Assembly (NCBI RefSeq): GCF_000317535.1
Contig: NC_019757.1
Span: 5,359,501 to 5,423,500 of the forward strand
Direction: 5' to 3'
Length of the DNA stretch: 64,000 nt
Origin: Cylindrospermum stagnale PCC 7417
Lineage (GTDB): Bacteria; Cyanobacteriota; Cyanobacteriia; Cyanobacteriales; Nostocaceae
How positions within the stretch are numbered: position 1 is the stretch's first letter; every line of letters starts with the position of its first letter. Below are positions 45,293-54,025 of this stretch, piece by piece. Made by a program: the position numbers and the translations under genes. The notes below the pieces were generated by a model. That model searched no databases. It worked only from the letters and a program-made list of their open reading frames with translations, and was not told the origin of the DNA.

Positions 45293-47980
45293 TCACCATT
45301 TACCACAATCCTTGGGATTCTCAGGTGGTAAACCCAGTGTATTCCGAAATTCTGGCTCATAGCAAGCTTGTTGCCAATCGTCAGCGTTTTTAACTTGCTC
45401 TGGTGTTAGATTTTTGGCACCAGCGAGGTCGGCACCAGAGAGTTTGGCAAAATAGAGGTTAGCACCAGCGAGGTCAGCACCAGCGAGGTTAGCACCAGCG
45501 AGGACTGCACCAGAAAGATTGGTACCAGAAAGATTGGTACCAGAAAGATTGGTACTTTTGAAAGCGGCACGTTCGAGGTTGGCACGTTCGAGGTTGGCAC
45601 CAAACAGGTTGGCACCAGACAGGTCAACACGATAGAGGTTAGTACCTTGAAGCGGAATATTATTGAGGTCAACACCAAGTTTTACCAGTTCTTGTAGTGC
45701 TAAGATTCGTGCTGGACTTTTTTCTTGTCCTTTAGCTTTCTCAACCGTATCCCACTGCTGACTAATTTGGATTTGTCTAGTGGTAACACGGCCTAAATAT
45801 ATAGCGAGAATAACTAAAGGAACGAACCCAAAACCAAGCAAACGGAGGCGATTATTTTGTCTATATCTGCGGCTTTGTTTAATCAACTCACCAGCTAAAT
45901 TCGACAAACCAAAGTTGACAGCTTCCTTTTTTTGAAAAACTATAGCGTCGTCTAAGGGTTTACCTTGCAGCAGATAACCTTTAGCCTTGTGATGATCTCG
46001 CCATTTTTCTGCTGCTCCTTCAATTTCCCGTATTTGCAGCAACATCTTTCTGTCAGCATCTAACCAACTTCTCAACAAGCCCCAATGGCGAATTAAAGCT
46101 TCATGGGCAACATCAACTACTGCCACTCTTGCAGATGTTCCTCCCTTTTCCACTATATCAGTAGTCACAATCAGCTTTTCATCCGCCAAACGCTGAACAA
46201 CTTCGTTAATAACTTCTGCCGGATATTTTTGATTAATTAAATCCTGTTGGAGTACCCGTCTGCGAGTGTCTTCTGTACCTTCTCCCAACTGAGTCAGGCT
46301 TAAAAAAATGTGCCGTACTGCTGCTTGTTGCAATTCTGAAAATGATTCGTACACCTCAGTAGCACGTTTTTCCAGCGTCCCCATGACACCACCCAGCTTG
46401 GCATAAGTGTTCACCCGCAAGCAGTTATCACTCCGCTGATTCCACAATTCGGTCAAAGTATATTGCAACAGTGGTAGATATCCTGGGGCGTTTTGGACAT
46501 CCTTTAAAATTTGCTCAACTAATTCCGGTTCAACTTCTAAGTCAGCCAAATTGGCTGGTTTAATAATTGCTTCTCTCAATTCTTGCTCGGACATGGGTGT
46601 AACTGTCACCAGATTTTCCTGAATATGTCGTGCTAGTCCGCTATATTCTTGTTCCGCACACTTACCAAAGAAATCTGCCCGCATGGTCAGCACAAGACAA
46701 AGTTTGTTGTCATGACGTTGCAAGACACCCATCAAGCATTCAAAAAATTTCTTTCTTCTTTCAATATCTTGGCAGAGAGTAAAAGCTTCTTCAAATTGGT
46801 CTGCCACCAGTACGACTCGTTGGGTATTAGCAACGTCAATCAATTGCCTTAACCCATCAGCACCTCTATTTACCAATTCTTCTGCCCTAGCTAGTTGAGA
46901 TGCCCGGTCAACATCTGACAATCCCCCATCCACAAATGTTAGGGCTAAATTTTGCAACGGGTTCTGTCCAGGGCGAAAAATCTTAATCTGCCAACTATCG
47001 CTACCAGATAGTCGCCTTCCTTGCTTTAATTCATACAATAAACCAGCCCTGACAACACTTGATTTCCCATTGCCGGAAGCCCCTAATACTGCGAGAAAAT
47101 TACCTACTCGTAGTTTTTCTAACAATTGGTCAGTCAGTGCTGTGCGCCCATAAAAATATTTTGCATCTTCTTCGGTGCAATCAAAATATTCTAAACCCTT
47201 GTAAGGACAGGTAGTTTGCCCTGATGTCACCCTAGATTCACTGGTTGATGCTGTCCCCCTCCGAGTAAGCTGAATCGGTTCACCAGAATTAGCAAAAATT
47301 GGACGTTGGGGAAAGCTGTTATTTTGCTGGCTTAAAAGTTCTATTGAAGTATAGTTAGTTACCCATTGCTCTGATTTTGGTTCCAACCCTTTGAGTAATG
47401 CCGATGTTAAAAGGCTATGTTGATTACCAATTTCCTCGTATGCAACTTCAAAAGCACGAGATGCGGCAATAAAACAGCGATCGCGTCCTTTACCTCTATC
47501 ACCTGGGTCAGCCTCGGTAAAATTCAGTACCTCGCCGCTATAGCAGCAATCTAAAACAACGATTTGCTGGCGCACAGAACTCTCTTGCAGTAAGCGACGC
47601 AACCATTGCAGAGATAATCCCCAATTGCCGGATAAGGGGTTCACATCACTTGTGGCTAAATATCCTTCTTCTACACCTATGTCTTCCCGTAAACCATGTC
47701 CTGAAAAATATAGCAGAGCCGTATCTGGGGGATGACCTTCTGGTTTAAATAGTTGGACTATAGCTTTTTTGAGATCAGAATGAGCTACCTTCGCCTGTTT
47801 ACCAACCCGAATAGTGTTATTTTCTTTATTTTTAACAGCAGGTAGCCGAGTCACCTTAAAGTCGCCGTACTTTTCCAGTAATTGGGCAATGGCTTCTGCA
47901 TCCTGTGCAGGTGCTTGCAGAGTGTTTAAGCCTTCGTAGCTGTAACTATTAATTCCGACTACTAAAGCATCCCGGCTCAT
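45293..47980 (-). CDS. Caspase-like peptidase - nSTAND ATPase - pentapeptide-repeat protein
   Basis: An 895-residue protein from ATG 47980 (MSRDALVVGINSYSYEGLNT; the ATG at 48019 only adds a poor extension). Residues 1-235 are a caspase/metacaspase fold: the catalytic histidine H95 in YFSGHG and cysteine C146 in LDCCYSG. An nSTAND-type ATPase follows (PYKGLEYF, YFYGRTALTDQLL, Walker A GASGNGKSSVVRAG, Walker B VVLVADQFEEAF), then one membrane segment (LLGFGFVPLVILAIYLGRV). The C-terminus carries pentapeptide repeats (for example NLSGTNLSGTNLSG). Such architectures occur in prokaryotic cell-death or phage-defence systems. A Trypco1-like gene is divergently adjacent. Confidence 0.92.
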   Translation of the reverse strand: MSRDALVVGINSYSYEGLNTLQAPAQDAEAIAQLLEKYGDFKVTRLPAVKNKENNTIRVGKQAKVAHSDLKKAIVQLFKPEGHPPDTALLYFSGHGLREDIGVEEGYLATSDVNPLSGNWGLSLQWLRRLLQESSVRQQIVVLDCCYSGEVLNFTEADPGDRGKGRDRCFIAASRAFEVAYEEIGNQHSLLTSALLKGLEPKSEQWVTNYTSIELLSQQNNSFPQRPIFANSGEPIQLTRRGTASTSESRVTSGQTTCPYKGLEYFDCTEEDAKYFYGRTALTDQLLEKLRVGNFLAVLGASGNGKSSVVRAGLLYELKQGRRLSGSDSWQIKIFRPGQNPLQNLALTFVDGGLSDVDRASQLARAEELVNRGADGLRQLIDVANTQRVVLVADQFEEAFTLCQDIERRKKFFECLMGVLQRHDNKLCLVLTMRADFFGKCAEQEYSGLARHIQENLVTVTPMSEQELREAIIKPANLADLEVEPELVEQILKDVQNAPGYLPLLQYTLTELWNQRSDNCLRVNTYAKLGGVMGTLEKRATEVYESFSELQQAAVRHIFLSLTQLGEGTEDTRRRVLQQDLINQKYPAEVINEVVQRLADEKLIVTTDIVEKGGTSARVAVVDVAHEALIRHWGLLRSWLDADRKMLLQIREIEGAAEKWRDHHKAKGYLLQGKPLDDAIVFQKKEAVNFGLSNLAGELIKQSRRYRQNNRLRLLGFGFVPLVILAIYLGRVTTRQIQISQQWDTVEKAKGQEKSPARILALQELVKLGVDLNNIPLQGTNLYRVDLSGANLFGANLERANLERAAFKSTNLSGTNLSGTNLSGAVLAGANLAGADLAGANLYFAKLSGADLAGAKNLTPEQVKNADDWQQACYEPEFRNTLGLPPENPKDCGKW

Positions 47981-48109
47981 ATTAAAAATTTGAATATTAA
48001 TTATTTTTAATTCTAGCAATTTGGATTTGTTTTCTCAATTTATAAGCAACAAAATTCTCCAAATTTTGTGGTAAATATTCAAGCATCCCTATCCCACCAA
48101 ATTCTAGCT
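47981..48109. promoter_or_regulatory. Divergent promoter of the caspase-STAND and Trypco1 genes
   Basis: 129 AT-rich bases between the two divergent start codons, with TTAAAAATTTGAATATTAAT and TTATTTTTAATTC blocks. It is the likely shared control region. No known operator was recognised. Confidence 0.5.
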
Positions 48110-48499
48110 ATGACTCAACTTGCACCGTTTCAATTAGAAGATGGTACTGTTATATACATTGAGGCTAACGAAGAAGTAGCAGCACCTTCGGTTAACAGTC
48201 AAATTGCTACAGAGGAAGAAGAATCTCTTGATGCTAAAGGATGGAATCCTGTTGCTGTCAAACAGCAAATGGCACAAAATTTCCAAGCTATTCAGGGAAC
48301 TATTCGCGCTTATACGACTCAATCTTTGCAAGCTTTTAAGGATATTGAAATTGGTAATATCCGCAAAGTAACTTTAGAGTTTGGTTTAAAAATCGGTGGT
48401 GAAGCTGGTATTCCTTATGTAACTAAAGGTACTGCGGAAAGTAACCTGAAGATTACAGTAGAGTGTGGCTTTAATAACGAATCTCAGAAAAAGCCTTAG
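48110..48499 (+). CDS. Trypco1-like (CU044_2847 family) small protein
   Basis: A 129-residue protein, start ATG 48110 (an upstream GTG at 48068 is less likely). It begins MTQLAPFQLEDGTVIYIEAN. The C-terminal half, SLQAFKDIEIGNIRKVTLEF then GLKIGGEAGIPYVTKGTAES, is what I recognise as the trypsin-co-occurring domain 1, a small domain that recurs beside trypsin- or caspase-like proteases and STAND ATPases in bacterial conflict systems. It is soluble and may act as a regulator or adaptor of the neighbouring protein. Identification is from pattern memory. Confidence 0.75.
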   Translation: MTQLAPFQLEDGTVIYIEANEEVAAPSVNSQIATEEEESLDAKGWNPVAVKQQMAQNFQAIQGTIRAYTTQSLQAFKDIEIGNIRKVTLEFGLKIGGEAGIPYVTKGTAESNLKITVECGFNNESQKKP

Positions 48500-48508
48500 T
48501 CTCTGCTA

Positions 48509-48556
48509 AACCTCTCTTTTCAGGAGAGGTTCAGTTGTTGTACCCCCTTTAGGGGG
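48509..48556. terminator. Paired hairpins between convergent Trypco1 and SDR genes
   Basis: AACCTCTC-TTTTCA-GGAGAGGTT (48509-48531) and then ACCCCCTTTAGGGGGC (48542-48556). These two stems lie in the short space between the convergent stops and could end both transcripts. Confidence 0.6.
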
Positions 48557-48558
48557 CA

Positions 48559-49311
48559 CTACTGCGCGGTAAAACCACCATCAATGGCTAGAGATTGACC
48601 AGTCACGAAGCTGGCCCCATCTGAACAAAGCCAGGTAACGGCGCTAGCAATCTCTTCAGACTTACCTAAACGACCAATGGGATGTAAAGCCATGATTTTG
48701 ATTTTGCCTTCCTCACCAAAACCACGATCTACCATATCTGTCTCAATCGTACCAGGACAGACGGCGTTAATTCTGATGTTGTCTTTAGCGTGTTCTAAGG
48801 CTAGTGATTTGGTCAAACCAATTACACCGTGCTTACTAGCAGCGTAAATGGAAATATTGGCAAAGCCAATTAAGCCGGCGATGGATGAGTTATTGACAAT
48901 TGCGCCTCCACCTTGCTTCAACATTTGCGGGATTTGATACTTCATCGACAACCAAACCCCTTTGAGATTGGTATCGATGGTATGGTTCCAATTTTCCTCT
49001 GTTTGTTCAATGCCAGGTCCGAAAATTCCTTCAGTACCCGCATTATTAAAGGCATAGTCGAGACGACCGTAAGTAGCAACTGTTTGAGCGATTAAGTTTT
49101 CCACTTCAACTGCTTGAGTGATATCAGTTTGCACAAACTTAGCTTCACCACCAATAGCTTGAATCAGTGCGACGGTTTCTTCGCTCTCTTTGATTCTGCG
49201 ACTTGCAATCACTACCTTTGCACCCTTTTGGGCAAAAGCTAATGCAGCAGCTCTACCGATGCCAGAACTGCCACCTGTGACTAGAGCCACCTTGTTATCA
49301 AATTCTGCCAT
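48559..49311 (-). CDS. Short-chain dehydrogenase/reductase (SDR) family oxidoreductase
   Basis: A 250-residue classical SDR. The cofactor motif TGGSSGIGRAAALAFA is at residues 12-27, NNAGTEG at about 90, catalytic serine S142 in NNSSIAG, and Y155-K159 in IYAASKHG. It is NAD(P)-dependent and most resembles glucose dehydrogenase/ketoreductase-like members. The substrate is unknown. Start MAEFDNKVALVTG. Confidence 0.92.
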   Translation of the reverse strand: MAEFDNKVALVTGGSSGIGRAAALAFAQKGAKVVIASRRIKESEETVALIQAIGGEAKFVQTDITQAVEVENLIAQTVATYGRLDYAFNNAGTEGIFGPGIEQTEENWNHTIDTNLKGVWLSMKYQIPQMLKQGGGAIVNNSSIAGLIGFANISIYAASKHGVIGLTKSLALEHAKDNIRINAVCPGTIETDMVDRGFGEEGKIKIMALHPIGRLGKSEEIASAVTWLCSDGASFVTGQSLAIDGGFTAQ

Positions 49312-49531
49312 TTTAAAATGCCTTGAAATTGACCTTTTTAAGTATCTTATTTATTGTGGTGTATCAAACATTAATTTTGGCAGCAAGTTTTGCTAGGTTC
49401 TACTAGACTAGGAGAGCCAGATGCCTGAATAGGCAAGCTGTCTGCAAGGTTAAAAAGAAGTTAGATGCTAACACAAGGAAGGCGATGTCAAGTTTTGCCC
49501 CCATCAAGACAATCGCCTTCATCAGGCTATA
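49312..49531. other. Intergenic region
   Basis: About 220 bases without a gene. AAGGCGATGTC and GACAATCGCCTT (49480-49519) pair as an imperfect hairpin after the stop of the small peptide gene read on the minus strand. Confidence 0.4.
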
Positions 49532-49681
49532 TTAGGAGAAACTGGGGATTTCAGAGCTAGACTCTGGCGGTTGCGCGGTGTTTTTAATTTTGGCAGCTAT
49601 GATTATAGATAGCAGCTTAGGTAATGCCAGGCAGGCAACAGTATTTAACAACGTCAAGACTATACCATCTATCAAACTCAT
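49532..49681 (-). CDS. Small membrane peptide, paralogue of the 50.2-kb gene (49 aa)
   Basis: A 49-codon frame with the ATG at 49681 and a strong AGGGAGGG ribosome-binding sequence 8 bases upstream. The product starts MSLIDGIVLTLLNTVACLAL and continues PKLLSIIIAAKIKN, a single hydrophobic segment with a short polar tail (PPESSSEIPSFS). It shares NTVACLALPKLLSI exactly with the 78-residue frame 300 bases away. Two adjacent copies of the same small protein, preserved at the protein level, suggest a real gene family. The function is unknown; a membrane-bound micropeptide is the simplest reading. Confidence 0.7.
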   Translation of the reverse strand: MSLIDGIVLTLLNTVACLALPKLLSIIIAAKIKNTAQPPESSSEIPSFS

Positions 49682-49991
49682 AGTTTAGCCCTCCCTGGTA
49701 AATAATTTGTGGTGACTATTTATAAGTTTGACGCATAGTTAGTGCGAAGGATTACATCCAAGCTTTTGAATTTCTTTTACAGGTTATAAGTGAAATAAAT
49801 ATATTTACACATTGTGATCTCTAGCAGAATATCTAGATTGAATTGTAAAAAAATATTAATGCTAAACAGTAATAGGTAAATGGGCAGTCTAAACTTACCA
49901 ATTACCTGTTACAGAGAGAGCAGATTTTGGCTATAATTTTCCCATCGAAAACCCCAAATATCGAATCTGTATTTTGCCTCTCAATAGTTGG
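49682..49991. other. AT-rich spacer between the two small peptide genes
   Basis: About 310 bases, strongly AT-rich. No gene was recognised. It would contain the promoter of the 49-aa peptide gene, which is transcribed leftwards. Confidence 0.45.
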
Positions 49992-50228
49992 TCAACTGGG
50001 AGAACACCTGGCACAGAATTTAGGGCTGAATTTACAGTATTGACTACCAGTTACGGCGTAAACAGTACAGTAGGGAAAACTGGTAATTCCGACTCTGGCT
50101 ATTTGTGACTCAGAACCCATTGCCGATGGTTCAGGAGATTTGGTTTTCGGAGCGAGAAGGATAGATAGAAGCTTGGGGAGTGCCAGACAAGCAACAGTGT
50201 TGATTAGTGTCAGGAAGATCGCATCCAT
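49992..50228 (-). CDS. Small membrane peptide, longer paralogue (78 aa)
   Basis: 78 codons starting MDAIFLTLINTVACLALPKL. The N-terminal 28 residues are a membrane segment nearly the same as the neighbouring 49-residue peptide (NTVACLALPKLLSI shared). The tail has KTKSPEPSAMGSESQ and then a cysteine-rich stretch (PYCTVYAVTGSQYCKF, FCARC). The tail could be a readthrough into non-coding DNA after loss of an earlier stop. Function unknown. Confidence 0.6.
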   Translation of the reverse strand: MDAIFLTLINTVACLALPKLLSILLAPKTKSPEPSAMGSESQIARVGITSFPYCTVYAVTGSQYCKFSPKFCARCSPS

Positions 50229-50487
50229 TATACTTATAGGTAATCACCCATTGTAGAAATTAGGTGGTCGCTGTGTTTAGCTGCAAACCAAATTTTAGCA
50301 ACTGATTAGAAAGCAATCTATTGCTTGCAGTTTATATAAATGAATATTATCATAAATTTTTGTAAAAATAACCGTTGAATTCGCGCAATTGTTATACACA
50401 GTAGGCAATGTGGATATTCAAGACAATTATTTGAGCGCGATCTCGAAATAAACTGGAAAAACTTTCAATTTTATTCAGCAACGTATT

Positions 50488-52464
50488 ATGTCAAAAACCC
50501 AAAAAGCATCTTCTGTGCTATCTAACTTCACAAAGAGAGAACTTCTGGCAATACAAAGTTTGGTCGATTACACCAATGTAGAGTCACTACCAGAAGTTTG
50601 GCCCGTGACAGCCAAGGCATTTGGTAATCAGGTTGCCCTCCGCAACCCCCACGCGAAACCAGAAGTAGTGGTTACTTATACTCAGTTAGCAGAGCAAATG
50701 CAACAATTTGCCGCTGGGTTGCAGGCTTTGGGATTTAAACAGGGGGATAGCATCTCCCTAATTGCTGACAACAGCCCCCGGTGGTTTATTGCCGATCAAG
50801 GTATCATGACGGCTGGGGTAGTGAATGCAGTGCGTAGCGCCCAAGCGGAACGAGAAGAGTTGCTGTTTATTATTGCCAATAGTGACAGTACTGCGCTAGT
50901 AGTCGAAGATTTAAAGACACTCAATAAACTGCAGCAGGGACTGAACGATCTACCAATTCAACTGGTAATTTTACTTTCGGATGAAACCCCACCGACTGAC
51001 GAATTCATCAAAGTGCTGAATTTTTCACAGTTGATGGAAGTTGGGGCAAAGCATAATTTTGTGCCAGTTAAGCAAAACGACGACACCTTAGCAACTTTAA
51101 TTTATACTTCTGGCACTACCGGCAAACCCAAGGGTGTAATGCTGTCTCACGGCAATTTGCTGCACCAAGTAAAGGCACTGGGGGCAGTAGTGCAACCGCA
51201 AGTGGGAGACAAAGTCCTCAGCATCCTTCCCAGTTGGCACAGCTACGAACGCAGTGGTGAGTATTTCTTGCTTTCTCAAGGCTGTGAGCAAATTTACACA
51301 AACTTACGCTCTGTCAAAGCAGATTTGAAAAAATTTAAACCCCGGTTCATGATAGCTGTACCCCGCCTCTGGGAATCGATTTATGAAGGTGTGCAAAAGC
51401 AGTTTCGTGAACAGCCAGCAAACAAGCAACGCCTGATTAAGTTTTTACTGGGTATAAGTGAGAAATACATCAAAGCGGGGCGAATTGCTGAAAATTTGAG
51501 TTTAGAGCATCTTGATGCCTCAACATTCGAGCGATTAGCATCGAGGATACTAGCATCTGCTTTGTTTCCCTTCCACGCACTGGGAGAACGGCTGGTTTAT
51601 GCCAAGGTACGGGAAGCAACGGGAGGAAGAATCAAGTATGTGATTAGCGGCGGTGGTGCGCTTCCTAAGCACATAGATAACTTTTTTGAAATTACCGGTG
51701 TGGAGATTTTAGTCGGCTATGGCTTGACGGAAACTTCTCCTGTTACCCATGCGCGTCGTCCTTGGCGCAATTTTCGGGGAACAGCAGGGCAGCCAATTCC
51801 CGGCACAGAAGCTAAAATTGTTGATCCTGAAAGCAGAAAGCCTCTAGCAGCTAGAGAGCGAGGCTTGGTACTGCTGAGGGGACCACAAATTATGCAAGGC
51901 TATTATCAAAATCCGGAAGCGACAGCGAAAGCAATTGACGCTGAGGGTTGGTTTGATAGCGGTGATTTGGGTTGGTTGACACCGGAAAATGATTTGGTGC
52001 TGACTGGCAGGGCAAAGGATACGATTGTGTTGACCAATGGGGAAAATATCGAGCCGCAGCCAATAGAGGATGCTTGTTTGCGATCGCCCTACGTTGATCA
52101 GATTATGCTTGTGGGACAAGATCAGCGCTGCATCGGCGCCATCATCGTTCCCAATATCGAAGCTTTAGAAAAATGGGCAGAAGGTCAAAATCTGACTTTG
52201 AGTATTCAGTCGGAGAATATTACTGCCTCACCCGGTCAAAAAATTAACTTGGAGAGTACAATAATCCAGGATTTATTTCGGCAAGAATTGAATCGAGAAG
52301 TGCAAAACCGTCCAGGCTATCGAGCAGATGATCGCATTAATCGATTCAAACTAATTGTGGAACCGTTTTCTATGGAAAATGGCTTAATGACACAAACGCT
52401 GAAAATCCGGCGACACGTCGTCATGGAACGCTATCGCGATACCATTGACGGAATGTTTGCCTGA
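50488..52464 (+). CDS. AMP-dependent long-chain fatty acid-CoA/ACP ligase family protein
   Basis: A 658-residue adenylate-forming enzyme. Motif LIYTSGTTGKPKGVMLSHGN is the AMP/phosphate loop, YGLTETSPVTHARR and WFDSGDLGWL the adenylate-binding motifs, and LTGRAKDTIVLTNGENIEPQ the hinge/C-terminal lysine region. In cyanobacteria such enzymes (Aas/FadD) recycle free fatty acids released from membranes by acyl-ACP or acyl-CoA synthesis. It is cytosolic or peripheral. The YlqD-like gene begins near its end. Confidence 0.93.
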   Translation: MSKTQKASSVLSNFTKRELLAIQSLVDYTNVESLPEVWPVTAKAFGNQVALRNPHAKPEVVVTYTQLAEQMQQFAAGLQALGFKQGDSISLIADNSPRWFIADQGIMTAGVVNAVRSAQAEREELLFIIANSDSTALVVEDLKTLNKLQQGLNDLPIQLVILLSDETPPTDEFIKVLNFSQLMEVGAKHNFVPVKQNDDTLATLIYTSGTTGKPKGVMLSHGNLLHQVKALGAVVQPQVGDKVLSILPSWHSYERSGEYFLLSQGCEQIYTNLRSVKADLKKFKPRFMIAVPRLWESIYEGVQKQFREQPANKQRLIKFLLGISEKYIKAGRIAENLSLEHLDASTFERLASRILASALFPFHALGERLVYAKVREATGGRIKYVISGGGALPKHIDNFFEITGVEILVGYGLTETSPVTHARRPWRNFRGTAGQPIPGTEAKIVDPESRKPLAARERGLVLLRGPQIMQGYYQNPEATAKAIDAEGWFDSGDLGWLTPENDLVLTGRAKDTIVLTNGENIEPQPIEDACLRSPYVDQIMLVGQDQRCIGAIIVPNIEALEKWAEGQNLTLSIQSENITASPGQKINLESTIIQDLFRQELNREVQNRPGYRADDRINRFKLIVEPFSMENGLMTQTLKIRRHVVMERYRDTIDGMFA

Positions 52465-52507
52465 TAATTCCACCTGCAAAGTATTAAGAGTGAACGTGAA
52501 CCCTTTT

Positions 52508-52957
52508 ATGGATGTCTCTAACCCTCAATTGCTTCTGAAACGCGTCGTTAATGTCAAAGTGATCGTCACTCCCCTCTGGAAAGATGAAGTACAACAGCAG
52601 CTGCAAACCCAGATCAACCAACTTGATCAGCAACTGCAACAACTAGACATCGAAGGACAACGGGCGATCTCCGCAATTCAAAAGCAGAGTCTACAACCAC
52701 CTGGACCCCAGACCATCCAACAAATCGACAATATTCAACTTCAGGTGAATCAAAAGAAAAGTGAATTTTTAGAGCAGAAAAATCAATTGCTGCAAAACCT
52801 TCAGCAAGTGCAGTTTCTGGAGTCGGATCAGGAAGTCAACCAGTTTCAAATGGAAGGCTTTTTCCGGGTAGAACCGGGTGATAACCTGATTAGCAAAATG
52901 CAGGTCGAAATTGTTCTACGTGACGGCATTGTAGAAGAAATTCGCGGCGATATCTAA
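52508..52957 (+). CDS. YlqD-like protein
   Basis: A 149-residue protein from ATG 52508 (MDVSNPQLLLKRVVNVKVIV). A beta start is followed by a glutamine-rich coiled coil (LQTQINQLDQQLQQLDIEGQ) and a C-terminal beta domain (FFRVEPGDNLISKMQVEIVL). This is the YlqD arrangement, found in Firmicutes and cyanobacteria, function unknown. A longer frame from 52445 overlaps the ligase gene; the proposed start avoids this. Confidence 0.8.
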   Translation: MDVSNPQLLLKRVVNVKVIVTPLWKDEVQQQLQTQINQLDQQLQQLDIEGQRAISAIQKQSLQPPGPQTIQQIDNIQLQVNQKKSEFLEQKNQLLQNLQQVQFLESDQEVNQFQMEGFFRVEPGDNLISKMQVEIVLRDGIVEEIRGDI

Positions 52958-53019
52958 ATTAGTCATTAGTCATTAGTCATTAGCAACTGACTACTGACTA
53001 CTGACTACTGACTACTGAC
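52958..53019. repeat. TTAGTCA heptameric short tandem repeats
   Basis: TTAGTCATTAGTCATTAGTC followed by inverted-type ACTGACTACTGACTACTGAC. The array supplies the stop codon of the minus-strand gene that follows. It is a typical STRR of Nostoc-group genomes. Confidence 0.9.
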
Positions 53020-53545
53020 ATTTTTCGGTTAACTTTTTGTGAGAGCTACTCCCGGTCCAACATTGTACCTGGGAGCCAGCCCAGATAATTTGCCACATTG
53101 GGCGTGAGCTAACTAAAAGCGATCGCCCAAAGGTTGTCATCTCGACTCGATATTTAATTGCACCAACTGATTTTGATTTATCATCAGCCGGCTTGATTTG
53201 CGTAATCGTCACTGAAGCCTGATTGCGTTGGGGATAAACTACCTCTACCTTTCTTGTTCCTACCACTGATGCCACACCCTCAAAGGCATTCAGAGCCAGG
53301 GTAGCGGGATCGCTGCCTTGGAGAGCAGAATTTATACTTTCTAGAGGTATAGTTTTATAATCAGAACGCTCTGGGTAGTCTAGAAAAGCCTGAGACTGCT
53401 GCACCACAGTTAATTGTTGCTGTTTCGCCTCCTTCATGCCGACAATCAGTGCAGATGGCTGGCGTTGGGTCATATAAACTCCAGCACCAGCAGTGGCAAA
53501 AATACTGAGTATCAAAATCAAAAACAAATTTAATTTTGCCGACAT
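53012..53545 (-). CDS. Conserved hypothetical exported or anchored protein
   Basis: A 177-residue protein with an N-terminal signal anchor (LNLFLILILSIFATAGAGVYM). The body is mixed alpha/beta (PLESINSALQGSDPATLALN, VEVVYPQRNQASVTITQIKP, IKYRVEMTTFGRSLLVSSRP) without recognised motifs. It is likely in the periplasm or thylakoid lumen, tethered to the membrane. The stop codon and last codons are created by the adjacent tandem repeat (ending TEKCQ-stop), so the original C-terminus may have differed. Confidence 0.65.
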   Translation of the reverse strand: MSAKLNLFLILILSIFATAGAGVYMTQRQPSALIVGMKEAKQQQLTVVQQSQAFLDYPERSDYKTIPLESINSALQGSDPATLALNAFEGVASVVGTRKVEVVYPQRNQASVTITQIKPADDKSKSVGAIKYRVEMTTFGRSLLVSSRPMWQIIWAGSQVQCWTGSSSHKKLTEKCQ

Positions 53546-54025
53546 AGAATTAAAGGGAATTTACAAACCTGTTTATTACCAATAGTTATGAGAATCTCCT
53601 GTGTTTGGAGAAGAGTGTTGAATATAAATACTACATATAGCAATCCCAGTATTGACAGTAAGAGCATGGGACTCTTTCTTGGGGACTCTTTACTGGGTAA
53701 GGGGTATTAGTTTTTACCAATTACCAATTACCAATTACCAATTACCAATTACCAATTACCAATTACCAATTACCAATTTCAGTCAACAGCCAATATGATG
53801 GATATTGACTAACCATTGAAGATTGCTATATATGTAGACATTTGGTTCGTCTTTAGGTTCCAGGGTTCATCGGTCAGTCGATTGGGCAAGCGTCAACAGT
53901 ACCACACACAAGAGCGCCCCCAATCTAAAGTATAAAATCTCAAATCTAAACGTCTCGGGCCAAGATACAATTCGATCTGGCAAAAGCTGTTAAAGTCCAT
54001 AAACTATTGATTCTGAAACCACCCT
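53546..54025. other. Gene-free stretch with a tandem ATTACCA array before the PDH E2 gene
   Basis: About 480 bases. About 53714-53778 is a nine-fold (ATTACCA) heptamer array. Upstream and downstream are unremarkable AT-rich sequences. Possible promoter elements for the E2 gene lie after 53900. Confidence 0.6.
53714..53778 (+). repeat. ATTACCA heptamer tandem array
   Basis: TTACCAATTACCAATTACCA and so on, about nine perfect heptamers. Such STRR arrays are common in heterocystous cyanobacteria and vary in copy number between strains. Confidence 0.95.

Noticed and set aside
45406-45678. 90-codon frame rich in LVPT repeats
   Set aside because: Shadow of the pentapeptide repeats in another frame of the same strand.
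48019-48058. Upstream start for the caspase-STAND gene
   Set aside because: The extra 13 residues (MLELKIINIQIFN) are AT-rich leader; related proteins begin at MSRDALVVGIN-like sequence.
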